Origin: Triangularia verruculosa
Taxonomy: Eukaryota > Ascomycota > Sordariomycetes > Sordariales > Podosporaceae
Assembly (NCBI GenBank): GCA_033296885.1
Contig: MU863906.1
Span: forward strand, 124,001 to 188,000
Reading direction: 5' to 3'
Length of the DNA: 64,000 nucleotides
The notes under the pieces were generated by a model. That model was not told the DNA's origin. It searched no databases and was given only the letters and a program-made list of their open reading frames with translations. A program made the translations under genes and the position numbers. This document shows positions 22,353-32,156 of this stretch, in pieces (position 1 is the stretch's first letter; each line of letters begins with the position of its first letter).

Positions 22353-23596
22353 TTAAAGCCCCTTGGCCTCCCTCATGTTACGGAAGAAATCCATCACACC
22401 GGTGTACACAACGAGGAGAATACCACCGCCAGGTCCGAGACGGAGAACCTTGGGGACGAAACCCTTGTAAAGAGCACCGAAACCTTCCTCCTTGGCGATC
22501 ATGGCAACACCGGGCCAGGCCCAGTTGTACTTGGGTGCTTGGCCGGCGACCTTGACGGTGTTCTGGATTCTGGACTTGACGACGTCCATGGGGGTGTTGA
22601 GGATGGTACCGACGGTACCACCGACGGAACCAGCAATGATGTCGTTGGTCATCTGGCCCTGCTTGGTCTCGGCCTCGGGAATCAGCTGGCGGACCTGGAA
22701 GATGCAGCCAAAGTAACCGGCGTTCCAGAGAATGTGACGCCAGAGGGTGGACTCGAGGCCGTTGTACATGGCGAGGATACCCTCGTTGCGGACAGTCTTC
22801 ATGACGACATCGATCATGCCGTTGTATTTGCCGGCGGAGGCCTTGTCTTGGAGACGAATCTTGACGAGCTCGAAGGGGACGACGACGAAGGACTCAGTGG
22901 CACCAGCCGAGGCACCGGTGAGGACGGAGAGACTCTGGGTCATCTGGGTCTGACCGAAGAGTTCGCGGTAGAACTTGCCCCACTTGTCGTTGGCGGCGAA
23001 CTTGGTAGCACGCTTGGGAGCCTCCATGAGGATGGGGGCCGTGATGCCGCGGTAAAGACGGGAGAAGCTGGAGGAGGTGTCAGCATGGTCTGATTATGCT
23101 ATGTCGAACCAAAAGAGAACCTGGCGCATACCCCTCGTTGCGGATGATCTTGGAGAAGCAGTCGAACATGCCATTGTAGGTGTCGGCGCCGGCGACGGCC
23201 TTGCCGGTTTGGAGTTGTCTGGTCCGTCCTGTCAGTTGTTGCGCAGGATGATATCGTTGTGCGCATGTTCGGGCTTACACTCTGGTCTTGACGACGTCAA
23301 GGGGGTACCTGAGAGAGTTGGGCGGTTAGCAAACGTGGGGCACGCGAGCATGTTCGAGATCAACTTACATGACCAAAATCTATGCGCGCTGGCATGTTAG
23401 CAGGCCAATTGACTAGAATATGTCTTGTGATATCTACTTGCCTCCGACACGCCGGCAATGGCGCCTGTAGTGGGCAGCCATGGTCAGTTTCTCGGGCTCG
23501 AGGTCTTCGTTGAGTTGTTTTGGCGGATGGGCCGGATGGTTACTCACCGGCCATGAAGGTGTAGACAAACGGGAGGGGGGCCTTTTCGGACGCCAT
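22353..23596 (-). CDS. Mitochondrial 2-oxodicarboxylate carrier (ODC1/ODC2 type)
   Basis: Six exons (minus): 23548-23596, 23442-23464, 23369-23379, 23279-23308, 23132-23218 and 22353-23067, giving 304 residues, standard for the SLC25 family. Each of the three repeats carries its signature: PLDVVKTR, PFELVKIRLQ and PMDVVKSR. Close similarity to yeast Odc proteins (for example TRVQLQTG and APKRATKF) points to export of 2-oxoadipate/2-oxoglutarate across the inner mitochondrial membrane for lysine and glutamate synthesis. The 5' half is cut into very small exons, including one of only 11 nt. The second intron uses a GC donor (GAG then GCAAGT). All joins restore conserved carrier sequence, so I trust the model. 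Confidence 0.92.
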
Positions 23597-24726
23597 TGTG
23601 GAGATGGGAGGGTGGACGGCGGTGCGGGTACGGTGCAGGTTGCAAAAAAGAAAACGAAAAAAGGGTATCTCGCAAAAAAAGTGAAGCGAAAAATAGGTGT
23701 CGTTAATCCTATAACCCGAACTCAGCAACCGACCGGAGGGCGCTGCACGCAACGCCGAAGTTGGGTTTTGGATGCGGCGGCTGCCAACCCCACATTGGCA
23801 CGTCCAAAACCTGCGCGGGGGAACGACATCGGAGCCCTATCCTAGCCTCACATCGTGACAGGGGTTTAATGTTCGGGAACGATTACCTAATGTTTGATGC
23901 TTGTTTTTAGGAGAATATATATCGACTATCTGCGTTTATACCGACAACTACCAACGCAGGCGGCTGAATGCACCGGAATCAGTATTGAGTGACACAGCAG
24001 GGCTGGTACCTAGGTACCTCTGGAAGTTGGAACAGCTCCCGTCTGCAAGCGCCATCAAGACAATGCCCCGCATGGTTGACTCTTAACGCGGTGCCCGAAC
24101 ATGACAAGACCTGGTAGACGCACGTTTACAATGCGACAGAGACAACCTAGTCTAAAGTTTTGGACGTTGGATCAAGGAGCCAAGTCGCAGGGCAGCAGTT
24201 GTTGGCGAGAGCTTAGAACATGACCCTAAAGCGACGCACCCGATTGGTTGGATAGTGGAACATCCCCCGACCAGGGCCTGCCTGGCACTGGCGCGGGGTT
24301 ATCAAGTTGATGGTTGCCCACACGATTCACGGAGTCATTGCTCCTTTTTCCTCAATATACCACACAGCCATCTCACTGCCGATTGCCGTTCCTCGACAGC
24401 CACAGTCGCTCGCCGAACTCTAGATATTGCAAGATACCAGCCGACTCGACCTCTCTCGACTGCTAGAACGCGGCGCGTGTCCCCACCGAGCTCCCAAAGT
24501 ATCCCGTGTCATTGCGCCAAAGTTGCCACTTGCAGCAAATTCTCGCTTCTTACCATTGTGTTCTGACGAAGGCCATTGAACGAGATATCAACAAACGTTT
24601 CCGGGGGAAGTCTTTCTTGCGCTTCACACAGCACCTTTAAACAAGCCGTGATCCATCGAGACCACAGCGAGGTGCACATCCCGAAGCGCCTGGAGGACTC
24701 TCGCGGCCAGGCCTGCCATACTGCTA
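23597..24726. other. Divergent intergenic region
   Basis: Shared upstream region of the carrier (minus) and the IBtk-like gene (plus). No gene or RNA was recognised. Confidence 0.5.
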
Positions 24727-27700
24727 ATGACTCATCTCTTGTGGAAATCTTACTGGGAAGACGATGTCGACAAGTTTCGACGCCTCCTCTCGCCCGCCGG
24801 AAATGGCGCCCACAATGCCGCGCGGAGCTCGAACATAGGGGCAGCAGGGAGTCCGGGGCATGGCACACCACCACGGCTGACACCAAAATTGCGTAAGACT
24901 CAGGGGCATGGACATGCATCGCTCGGCCGAAGCGACGTCAACAGCCGTGACCACGCCGGTCTGACCATTCTGCTGCGCGCAGCCTCCTCGGCCGCCGAAA
25001 ATGCCGTGTCTTTTGTCGAAGCTCTGCTCGAGCACCCCGCCATTGACATCTACGCCCAGGACCCCGAGAGTGGTTGGAATGCGCTTCATCGGGCCTTGTA
25101 TGCGGGCAACATTTCTATCGCCAGAATGCTTCTCGAGAAGGAACGCGCCGACCTGGCAGGGCACATGGTGTCAGTGAGCCGAGTGGGCGAGCTCATCAAG
25201 ACAAAAGACCACGAAGGCAACAGTCCGTTTGATCTGTACAACTCGACAATCGGCGAGCGTAATCTGAAGGACTGGAACGCTGCCGAAGTGGCTGATGATG
25301 GGTCAGATAGCGACGATTCCGATCATTTAATTGAAAGCGTCACGAACACGGGACACCGAAATGGCGTTGGAGAGGATCTGTATGCGTTTGGCAGCAACAG
25401 AAACCGTTCTCTCGGCTTTGGCGATGAGGACGACCGTCAGTACCCCGAACGAGTCTTCCTCAAGCGCCCAGACCATCTTCTGCAACGATTTTACAACGAA
25501 TACCTTGAAGAGATCGGCGCTCAGCGGCCCGCGTCGCAGGATCTGGCCAAGATACCTGCCCTGGTCCTGAACCGGCCATTGACGATTCAGGATGTCGTCT
25601 TGTCCAAGCTGCACAGTGCAGTCTTAACGACGGACCCGGTTTCCAACCTATATATTTGTGGTGTCGGTCGAGGTGGTCGACTAGGCCTCGGCGATGAAAA
25701 CACACGATTCACTTATGTTCCTGTGCAGGGGCCCTTTGTTGACCGAAGGGTTGTTCAGGCAGCTCTGGGGCAGAACCACACCATGGCTGTCGATGATACG
25801 GGTGCCCTATGGACTTGGGGCAGCAATGCTCACTCGCAGCTTGGGTATGCGCTCCCCACTCCGGCAAGGAAGGACGAAGAGCCCATTAGTACCGTACCTC
25901 GTCAGGTCTTTGGTTCGTTGAAGAAGGAGGTGATTCTGGGGGTTGCTGCATCTTCTATACATTCAGTTGCCCACACGGGAGCATCTTTGTTCTGCTGGGG
26001 CAAGAATCTCGGGCAGCTGGCCCTGATGGATGCTGATTCCAGGTCACTCGAGTTCCAGCAAACCCCTAGAAAGGTTGGAGCGTCACTTTTTTCCTCGCCA
26101 ATTGTCATGGTCAGCGCCATCGACAAGGCAACAACCATCTTGCTCCAAAACCACACCGTTTGTGTCTTTACCGGCTATGGATATCACATCGTCAAGTTCC
26201 CATTCGCAAGCTTTGACTATATCGGCAATCTGAGGCTGTCCAACCGTCATGAGGTAGGCTGGAATCAGATAGACTACATTACTTCGGGCGGCGAAACTAT
26301 CGCAGCATTAACAAAGCGCGGTGATTTGTTCACCATGAACCTCGATCACAAGATTGAAACCAACCCGGCAGCCACATCCACAACCAATCCTTCCAAGCTC
26401 AAAGGTGCTGTCACCCAACCCCAACGGATCTGGAATGCCAGTAAAGATGGGGTATGTTCCGTTGGCGTTGGGGAGAATGGTTCGGTAATCTTCAGCACCC
26501 AGTCTGGGGCTGTGTGGCGAAGGATTAAGCGTGTCAAGGCCAAAGATGCGTCCAACAACAACTCGGAATCGAAGAGAAAAGACTTCAAGTTCCAGCGAGT
26601 TCCCTACATCACCAAGGTTGCGACTGTTCGGGCCTCTGCTTATGGCGCCTTTGCGGCTATCCGGGAGGACTCGGAGGTTATGAAGCAACAGCTGGGGGTG
26701 GACGAGCCGACTCTGTGGGATGACGTGGCCCCATTGAATAGTCTCGAAGGTTTTGAGGCTTCCGAGGATCAGAAGTTGACTCCGGAAAGCCGAAAGTTCT
26801 GGGAGAATCCTGACCTGAAAGCGCGGCTTGGGGATATAGTCTATGAAGTTCTCAAGTCACCGGATCTCGAGAGTGATCTCGCGCGACACCTGACGACCTG
26901 GGGATATCAGAACGAGCTACTGGATACGTGCCTCTGCGTGTCAACTTGTCCTGAAATCAAGATTCCTGTCCATAGCTGGCTCCTCTCTGCACGCAGCTCG
27001 GTATTACGGCGAGCGCTGTCGGAGTTTAGGGTCACAGGTGACTACACGCATGAGCTGCTCACAATCCAGAACGACGACAGCAAAGCAGTCATCTGCCTCC
27101 AAGGTTCGGATCTTCTTACACTCTTGAACTTGGTACTTTTCGCGTACCAGGATCGGGTGATTCCGGTCTGGAACTTTACCCGGCATGCCCCTGCATTGGC
27201 GTACAGGTACCGCCAAGTGCGTTTAGAGGTCATGAGACTGGCCACACGCCTAGAAATGCACAGCCTCGAAGCTGCAACGAGGCTTCAGGTGGAACCCAAG
27301 CGATGTATGGATGAGGATTTCCGATCTGCTCTCAAGGACCGCCGTCGCTTTTTTGAGGATGGCGATGCGTTACTCGAGCTCGACAAGTCTGAGGTTCCTG
27401 TTCACAGCAAGTTCTTGTGTCAGAGATGCCCATGGTTTGAAGGCCTCTTCCACGGGCGGTCAGCCGGTGCGTGGCTTGCGGGCCGCAGAGCAGAACAGGA
27501 CCGGATCAGGCTTGATATGAAGCACATGGACTCTACAGCGTTTGGCTATGTCCTGCAATACTTGTATGGGGACACCGGGGATGAGCTCTTTGATCCAGCG
27601 GTTTGTGATACTTTTGACGATTTCTTGGATCTTGTGATGGACGTCATGTCGATTGCAAACTACTTGATGCTGGATCGCCTTTCCCAGATTTGCCAAAAGG

Positions 27701-29592
27701 TCATGGGCAGGTTCGTCAATATCCGCAATATCGCCCACTTCCTCAACGCCATCGGGCCATGTTCGGTAACCGAGTTCAAGGATGCTGGCTTGGAATACAT
27801 TTGCCTTCAATTGGAGACGATGCTTGAGAACCACCTTCTGGATGAGCTAGATGAAGACATTCTCCTGGAGCTGGACGCTGTAGTCCGCGATAACCAGCTT
27901 GCTCACTTCCCCTATCTGGCTAGTTACCGCGGTCAGTTGAGCTCTCAGTTGGATGATTCGTCATTAGCAGAGGACATACTTGAGGAGAGACAAGTCAGGG
28001 TCAAGGAAATGGCTTACAAGGGGCAGAAAGAGGAAGAGAGCCGGAAGATGTCGGCCGCGGTCAGGACCAAATTCGGAAGTCTTGAGGAGGCCGGTCCGTT
28101 CACGCCTACACCTGATAGAGTCAGGAGAATGTCCAAGATTGACCGCCACGAGCCCTTCAGCCCTGACCTGCACGCTCGCGCGTCACAAGGAGACTTGATG
28201 TTCGATATGGAGGATGACGAGTCGGCGCCTCTCGATAGCCCCTCGTTGAGAGCACGGAAACCCGTGGAGGGAGCCGCCGGCCTCGAAAAGATTCCACCCC
28301 TCGGAAGCTCGATCAAGGGCAAAGGGAAGAAGGTTTGGATGAGCCTCGACCAGTCGCCGCCTACCAGTTCATTTTCGGCGACAACACCAACAAAACCTCC
28401 CTTGACAACCCGCACTCCAGATGTCGGCACTCCTGGCAAGCAAGGAACCCCATGGGGTGGCGCCGCTACTATCTCGACTTCTAAGCTCGATCTCCGGGAT
28501 ATCATTCAGTCCGAGAGCCCTCAATCTGCGCTGTCCGCTGGATTATTAGCTGCTCAGAATGCCAAGGATGCTCTTCCTCGATTGGCGCAGCCCAAGATGT
28601 CCCAAAAGGAAAGGAAACGCCAGCAACAGGCGGCTCAAAATGCTCAAGTCACTCTGCTTGCGTCCGAGGCTGGCCAACCAAAGAACGCCTGGGAGACAGC
28701 CAAATCAGAAACCAATGTAGCACCGTGGAAGCTGGCTACGATCAAGGGGCGTGGAGCCCCCAAACCCACTGTATCCTCTGCTCAGCACGCTACACAAGGC
28801 CTCCTTTCACCCGACCAAAAGCCCCGACCAATCCGCAGCGCATCTCCAGATACACGCTTCTCCGGTCAGCGCCCTACTCCGGCCGCTTCTTCGAGTGCTC
28901 CCAAACCTCCTGTTCCAGTTTCTGTCCCTACAGCCAAGCCAGCCGAATCTCTAGTCCCTCACTCCAAGAATTACATCACGCCTGCCCACAAGCTAGAGAG
29001 AGACATGTCCGGCTTCACCATGGAGGATATCATCCAGCAGGAGATCCGAGACAAAGAGAGTGTGAAGGAGGCGATGGCGAAGAGGAGCCTACAGGAGATT
29101 CAGCAGGAGCAGGAGTTTCAGGAGTGGTGGGATGCGGAGAGCAAAAGGATGCAGGAGGAGGAAGATAGGAGGTTGGCTAGGGAGGTTGCCGGGGTCGAGA
29201 GGGTGGGTAAACGGGAGGGTAATAAACGAGGGAGGGGAGGAAAGGGGAGAGGTGGGGGTGGAGGTGGTGGTAGCAGTGGTGATGCTGATGCTTCTAAGAT
29301 GCAGGAGAAGGGGAACCACCAGCGGGGTGCAGGGAGGAAGAGGGGCCAAAGAGGTGGTGGACAGGGAAGTGGGAGTGGGAACGGTAGTCGGGAAACCCAA
29401 GGGCAGGGGCAAGGTCAGGGTTCTGGCAGAGGAGAGAAAGGAGGAGGTGGTCCGTCGAGCAACAACACGGCGAGGGGAGGTAGTGGTTCCCAGGCTGCGG
29501 GAAGGGGGGGACGTGGCCGGGCTGGTGGGAGAAGGGAGCATCCCAGCACGGCGGCAGCTCCGGCGGTTGTGGCTGTGAGTGGGGGGAACTGA
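24727..29592 (+). CDS. Ankyrin-RCC1-BTB protein, IBtk / S. pombe Btb3-like
   Basis: An intronless frame of 1621 residues from the ATG at 24727. Domain order: two ankyrin-like repeats (about 75-160, DHAGLTILLRAASS and GWNALHRALYAGNISIARML), RCC1-type repeats (about 215-480, YAFGSNRNRSLGFGDEDD, GRGGRLGLGDENT and LWTWGSNAHSQLGY), a first BTB segment (about 730-860, KIPVHSWLLSARSSVLRRAL) and a second BTB segment (about 880-1010, EVPVHSKFLCQRCPWFEGLF). The C-terminus is disordered, has a charged helix near MEDIIQQEIRDKESV, and ends in Gly/Arg-rich sequence from about residue 1490. This order matches IBtk-type proteins, which act as CUL3 ubiquitin-ligase adaptors; that role here is inferred. The RG-rich tail might bind RNA. 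Confidence 0.9.
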   Translation: MTHLLWKSYWEDDVDKFRRLLSPAGNGAHNAARSSNIGAAGSPGHGTPPRLTPKLRKTQGHGHASLGRSDVNSRDHAGLTILLRAASSAAENAVSFVEALLEHPAIDIYAQDPESGWNALHRALYAGNISIARMLLEKERADLAGHMVSVSRVGELIKTKDHEGNSPFDLYNSTIGERNLKDWNAAEVADDGSDSDDSDHLIESVTNTGHRNGVGEDLYAFGSNRNRSLGFGDEDDRQYPERVFLKRPDHLLQRFYNEYLEEIGAQRPASQDLAKIPALVLNRPLTIQDVVLSKLHSAVLTTDPVSNLYICGVGRGGRLGLGDENTRFTYVPVQGPFVDRRVVQAALGQNHTMAVDDTGALWTWGSNAHSQLGYALPTPARKDEEPISTVPRQVFGSLKKEVILGVAASSIHSVAHTGASLFCWGKNLGQLALMDADSRSLEFQQTPRKVGASLFSSPIVMVSAIDKATTILLQNHTVCVFTGYGYHIVKFPFASFDYIGNLRLSNRHEVGWNQIDYITSGGETIAALTKRGDLFTMNLDHKIETNPAATSTTNPSKLKGAVTQPQRIWNASKDGVCSVGVGENGSVIFSTQSGAVWRRIKRVKAKDASNNNSESKRKDFKFQRVPYITKVATVRASAYGAFAAIREDSEVMKQQLGVDEPTLWDDVAPLNSLEGFEASEDQKLTPESRKFWENPDLKARLGDIVYEVLKSPDLESDLARHLTTWGYQNELLDTCLCVSTCPEIKIPVHSWLLSARSSVLRRALSEFRVTGDYTHELLTIQNDDSKAVICLQGSDLLTLLNLVLFAYQDRVIPVWNFTRHAPALAYRYRQVRLEVMRLATRLEMHSLEAATRLQVEPKRCMDEDFRSALKDRRRFFEDGDALLELDKSEVPVHSKFLCQRCPWFEGLFHGRSAGAWLAGRRAEQDRIRLDMKHMDSTAFGYVLQYLYGDTGDELFDPAVCDTFDDFLDLVMDVMSIANYLMLDRLSQICQKVMGRFVNIRNIAHFLNAIGPCSVTEFKDAGLEYICLQLETMLENHLLDELDEDILLELDAVVRDNQLAHFPYLASYRGQLSSQLDDSSLAEDILEERQVRVKEMAYKGQKEEESRKMSAAVRTKFGSLEEAGPFTPTPDRVRRMSKIDRHEPFSPDLHARASQGDLMFDMEDDESAPLDSPSLRARKPVEGAAGLEKIPPLGSSIKGKGKKVWMSLDQSPPTSSFSATTPTKPPLTTRTPDVGTPGKQGTPWGGAATISTSKLDLRDIIQSESPQSALSAGLLAAQNAKDALPRLAQPKMSQKERKRQQQAAQNAQVTLLASEAGQPKNAWETAKSETNVAPWKLATIKGRGAPKPTVSSAQHATQGLLSPDQKPRPIRSASPDTRFSGQRPTPAASSSAPKPPVPVSVPTAKPAESLVPHSKNYITPAHKLERDMSGFTMEDIIQQEIRDKESVKEAMAKRSLQEIQQEQEFQEWWDAESKRMQEEEDRRLAREVAGVERVGKREGNKRGRGGKGRGGGGGGGSSGDADASKMQEKGNHQRGAGRKRGQRGGGQGSGSGNGSRETQGQGQGQGSGRGEKGGGGPSSNNTARGGSGSQAAGRGGRGRAGGRREHPSTAAAPAVVAVSGGN

Positions 29593-30593
29593 TGTGGTGC
29601 CACGAATCGCGGCGAGCATGAAGCATATGTATGGCCACGGATGACGGAGTTGAACTGGGGAATTTGACTCATGGTGGGCAACAGGGTTTATATAAATGAC
29701 TTTTAATTTACTCAGCTCTCTTGCATTTTTGTTTTCATTGTATATAAGCATATATATATATTTTGTTCTCTTGGAGCGGTTTGGAACAGGAGGTGGAGGA
29801 CATGTGGCAGATTGTTGGGTGGCCACGATCATGGGTACGTATATTCTTGCATGGTCACATAGTAATCGAACATACATACATATACGCATGACTCGGATCT
29901 CTCCAATGTTGTTGTCTTCTTGTTTGTGAGGAAAGGGATATATTCAGGGGTAGGTAAGCAGCGTTGGAAATATGGACTGCGATGTCTGTTAGGATGATGG
30001 GGTGCAATGGTACTAGACACAAAAACCTCACCGCAGCACCACCCAAACTCTTTCTTTGTTTGTATATATTTTCGGACCATGCATTTCCGGCAACTCAAAA
30101 TGACCTGTTTTTGGTCCATCGGACGCAGCTTTGCCACTCAGGGCTTGCAAGAACACTTCCACGTCGTTGTTGCATTGCATTTTGCATGAAAGGGCTTACT
30201 TACAACATGTGATATGCAAGGAAGGAAGGACAACCCCGAAGTTGAGTGTGTATGTGTGTGTTGTTGTGTCGGGTAGATCGGATCGGATGAGGGGCAGGTT
30301 TCTTTCTCTTGTCTGACCTGGCTGTTGTTGAATGAGATACTGGAGGTGTGAGTGGTGGAGTAGGTCGCTGATGATGCAGATAAGGGGTTTAGGTTGTTAT
30401 CTATGCTGTTTGATGATATTAAGCTGGAGTAACACACTCTTTCTACATTGGGGTGAGTGGTTGGGGTAAACAGATGTGTCTTGTTCTACATGTTGGGGGG
30501 AAGGTGGGGGGAGGTGGGTGGTGGCTGCTGTGGACCTGGGTGTCGTTGGCGAGTTGGAAACAAGATAAGGGGATTAAGGTAAAGGAAGTTGGT

Positions 30594-30806
30594 ATGCCGT
30601 GGATAAAATAATTGGTATTGTAAGCTAGGATTACACCTTAAGAATAGTAAAAAAGGCCTATTAACTATCTTCTTAAGGTATATTACTATCTTTTAATACG
30701 GTAGAAGTATTTTTTAAAGTGTTCTTAATATTCTTTAAGGCTTATTAACTATCTTTTAATATTATATTCCCCCCTTGTAGTGCTAGTTTTTTTTTATCCA
30801 GGACGT
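30594..30806 (+). mobile_element. MITE-like element, copy 2
   Basis: 213 bp with both ends present: left ATGCCGTGGATAAAATAATT and right end TATCCAGGACGT, which are imperfect inverted repeats of one another (CCGTGGATAAAA against the reverse complement CCTGGATAAAA). The interior matches copies 1 and 3 at most positions, with repeats of the ctattaactatctttta type. No coding sequence. Confidence 0.85.
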
Positions 30807-31767
30807 GGTTGGATAGGGCACACGAACCCGACTATCCTTTTATGTCTCACTCGTCCTTATCAATCAAGATGCAGGAAGGTCTCCCAGTCCTCCAGGGCTC
30901 TTTCGACCGTATAGATAGAATAGGTAGATATACATGTTGCGCGACATGGCACTCCGTATGGAGGACATCCAGGGCTTGAAAGTGATTTCTAAGAATAATA
31001 GCTATGATCTGGGCTGGCAGCTTGCGAACGGGGTTCCGTCTGGGCCCTGCACGTCAAAGCAGTCGAGGAGTCGGAAGGCCATGTTTCATTGCCTTGGCAA
31101 TGCGATTGTAAATGCTAAGCTCGTCATCTGACTGCATCACCAGAGACGCAGTGTGAATAAAGAGCTTTATGCCACGTGCCAACGCTTACAGGATGCTGTT
31201 GAAGTGGCGCCATAGCCGAGTTTCCCCACGTCGTGATAGCAGAGACTCGCCAGATAAACCTGGAATGGCGTCTTCCTCCATCATTTGTTTGATGTATGGT
31301 ACAGGGACGTCTTCGTTGGAGAAGCGAGTGAGCTTGGCCTGGGGTTACAGGACATGGATAGCGCTGTAATAATATGACTGGGGCCGATAGGTATACTCAG
31401 TGACAAGGTTAGTGGGTAGGTGGAGATGGATGCTTTCCAGGTATTGGAAGACGAATCAATGCGACATACGGACATGAGATGACGACCTGGCCCCAAAAGT
31501 CTTGAGATTTCAGCCATGGGCATTCGATCGAATCCAAGTTTGCAGTCAACGTGTGATAGGACGGGAAGCAGATGTCCTGGTCTTGCACTCCATTTGAAGT
31601 GGTTCGTGCCAAGGTGCCTCGCACGGGCCACTCGTGTTAATGCTGTGTCGTGTCGTTGTCCATTCTACTGGAGCCAGCCGAGCCCGCCACCACGTTTGAC
31701 ATTGGGGAAGCCCTGCTGCAAGCTAGAGCCTCCTTCACCCCGTCTGCCTTGGGAGAGACCACTCATC

Positions 31768-31806
31768 GCCGTCACCGTCCCCGTCACCGTCCCCGTCACC
31801 GTCACC
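31768..31806 (+). repeat. GTCACC/GTCCCC hexamer repeat
   Basis: About six tandem copies of a six-base unit alternating gtcacc and gtcccc, in the region upstream of ATG13. Simple repeat, likely untranslated. Confidence 0.85.
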
Positions 31807-32156
31807 GCCAACCAGCACCGTTTCTCCCCTGAGATCTGCCTTGGGCCACCCACCTCTCCGAGGTCCATCCCCTCTTTTTCCTAAACTTACCATCCTAACT
31901 GTCGCTGCCTCAAACGATGGATGCAAGCACCCGCTGGAACCCTCCCGCCTAGCCATCGATACCTCTGCCCGCCCCTACCTCTCCGATCCGAACCACCTCC
32001 ATCCACCTCCCCAACATCCGTATCTGTGCACACCTGACAATCAACACTCGGCCACCGACCTCCCCTTCTTTGACAACCAAGTTTCTCGATTATTTGTTGT
32101 CCTACAAATGTAAACCGCCATTGTCCTGCCCCCAACCTCCATTCTTAGCCGCAGCG

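Larger units (their letters stand above)
29593..32156. other. Intergenic region with MITE copy 2
   Basis: No gene was found. Contents: AT-rich sequence with a short TA tract near 29750-29760, the MITE-like element at 30594-30806, a hexamer repeat near 31768-31806, and the pyrimidine-rich leader of the ATG13 gene. Confidence 0.5.

Noticed and set aside
22245..23093. A 282-codon plus-strand frame over the mitochondrial carrier
   Set aside because: Antisense shadow; the minus strand holds the three carrier signatures.
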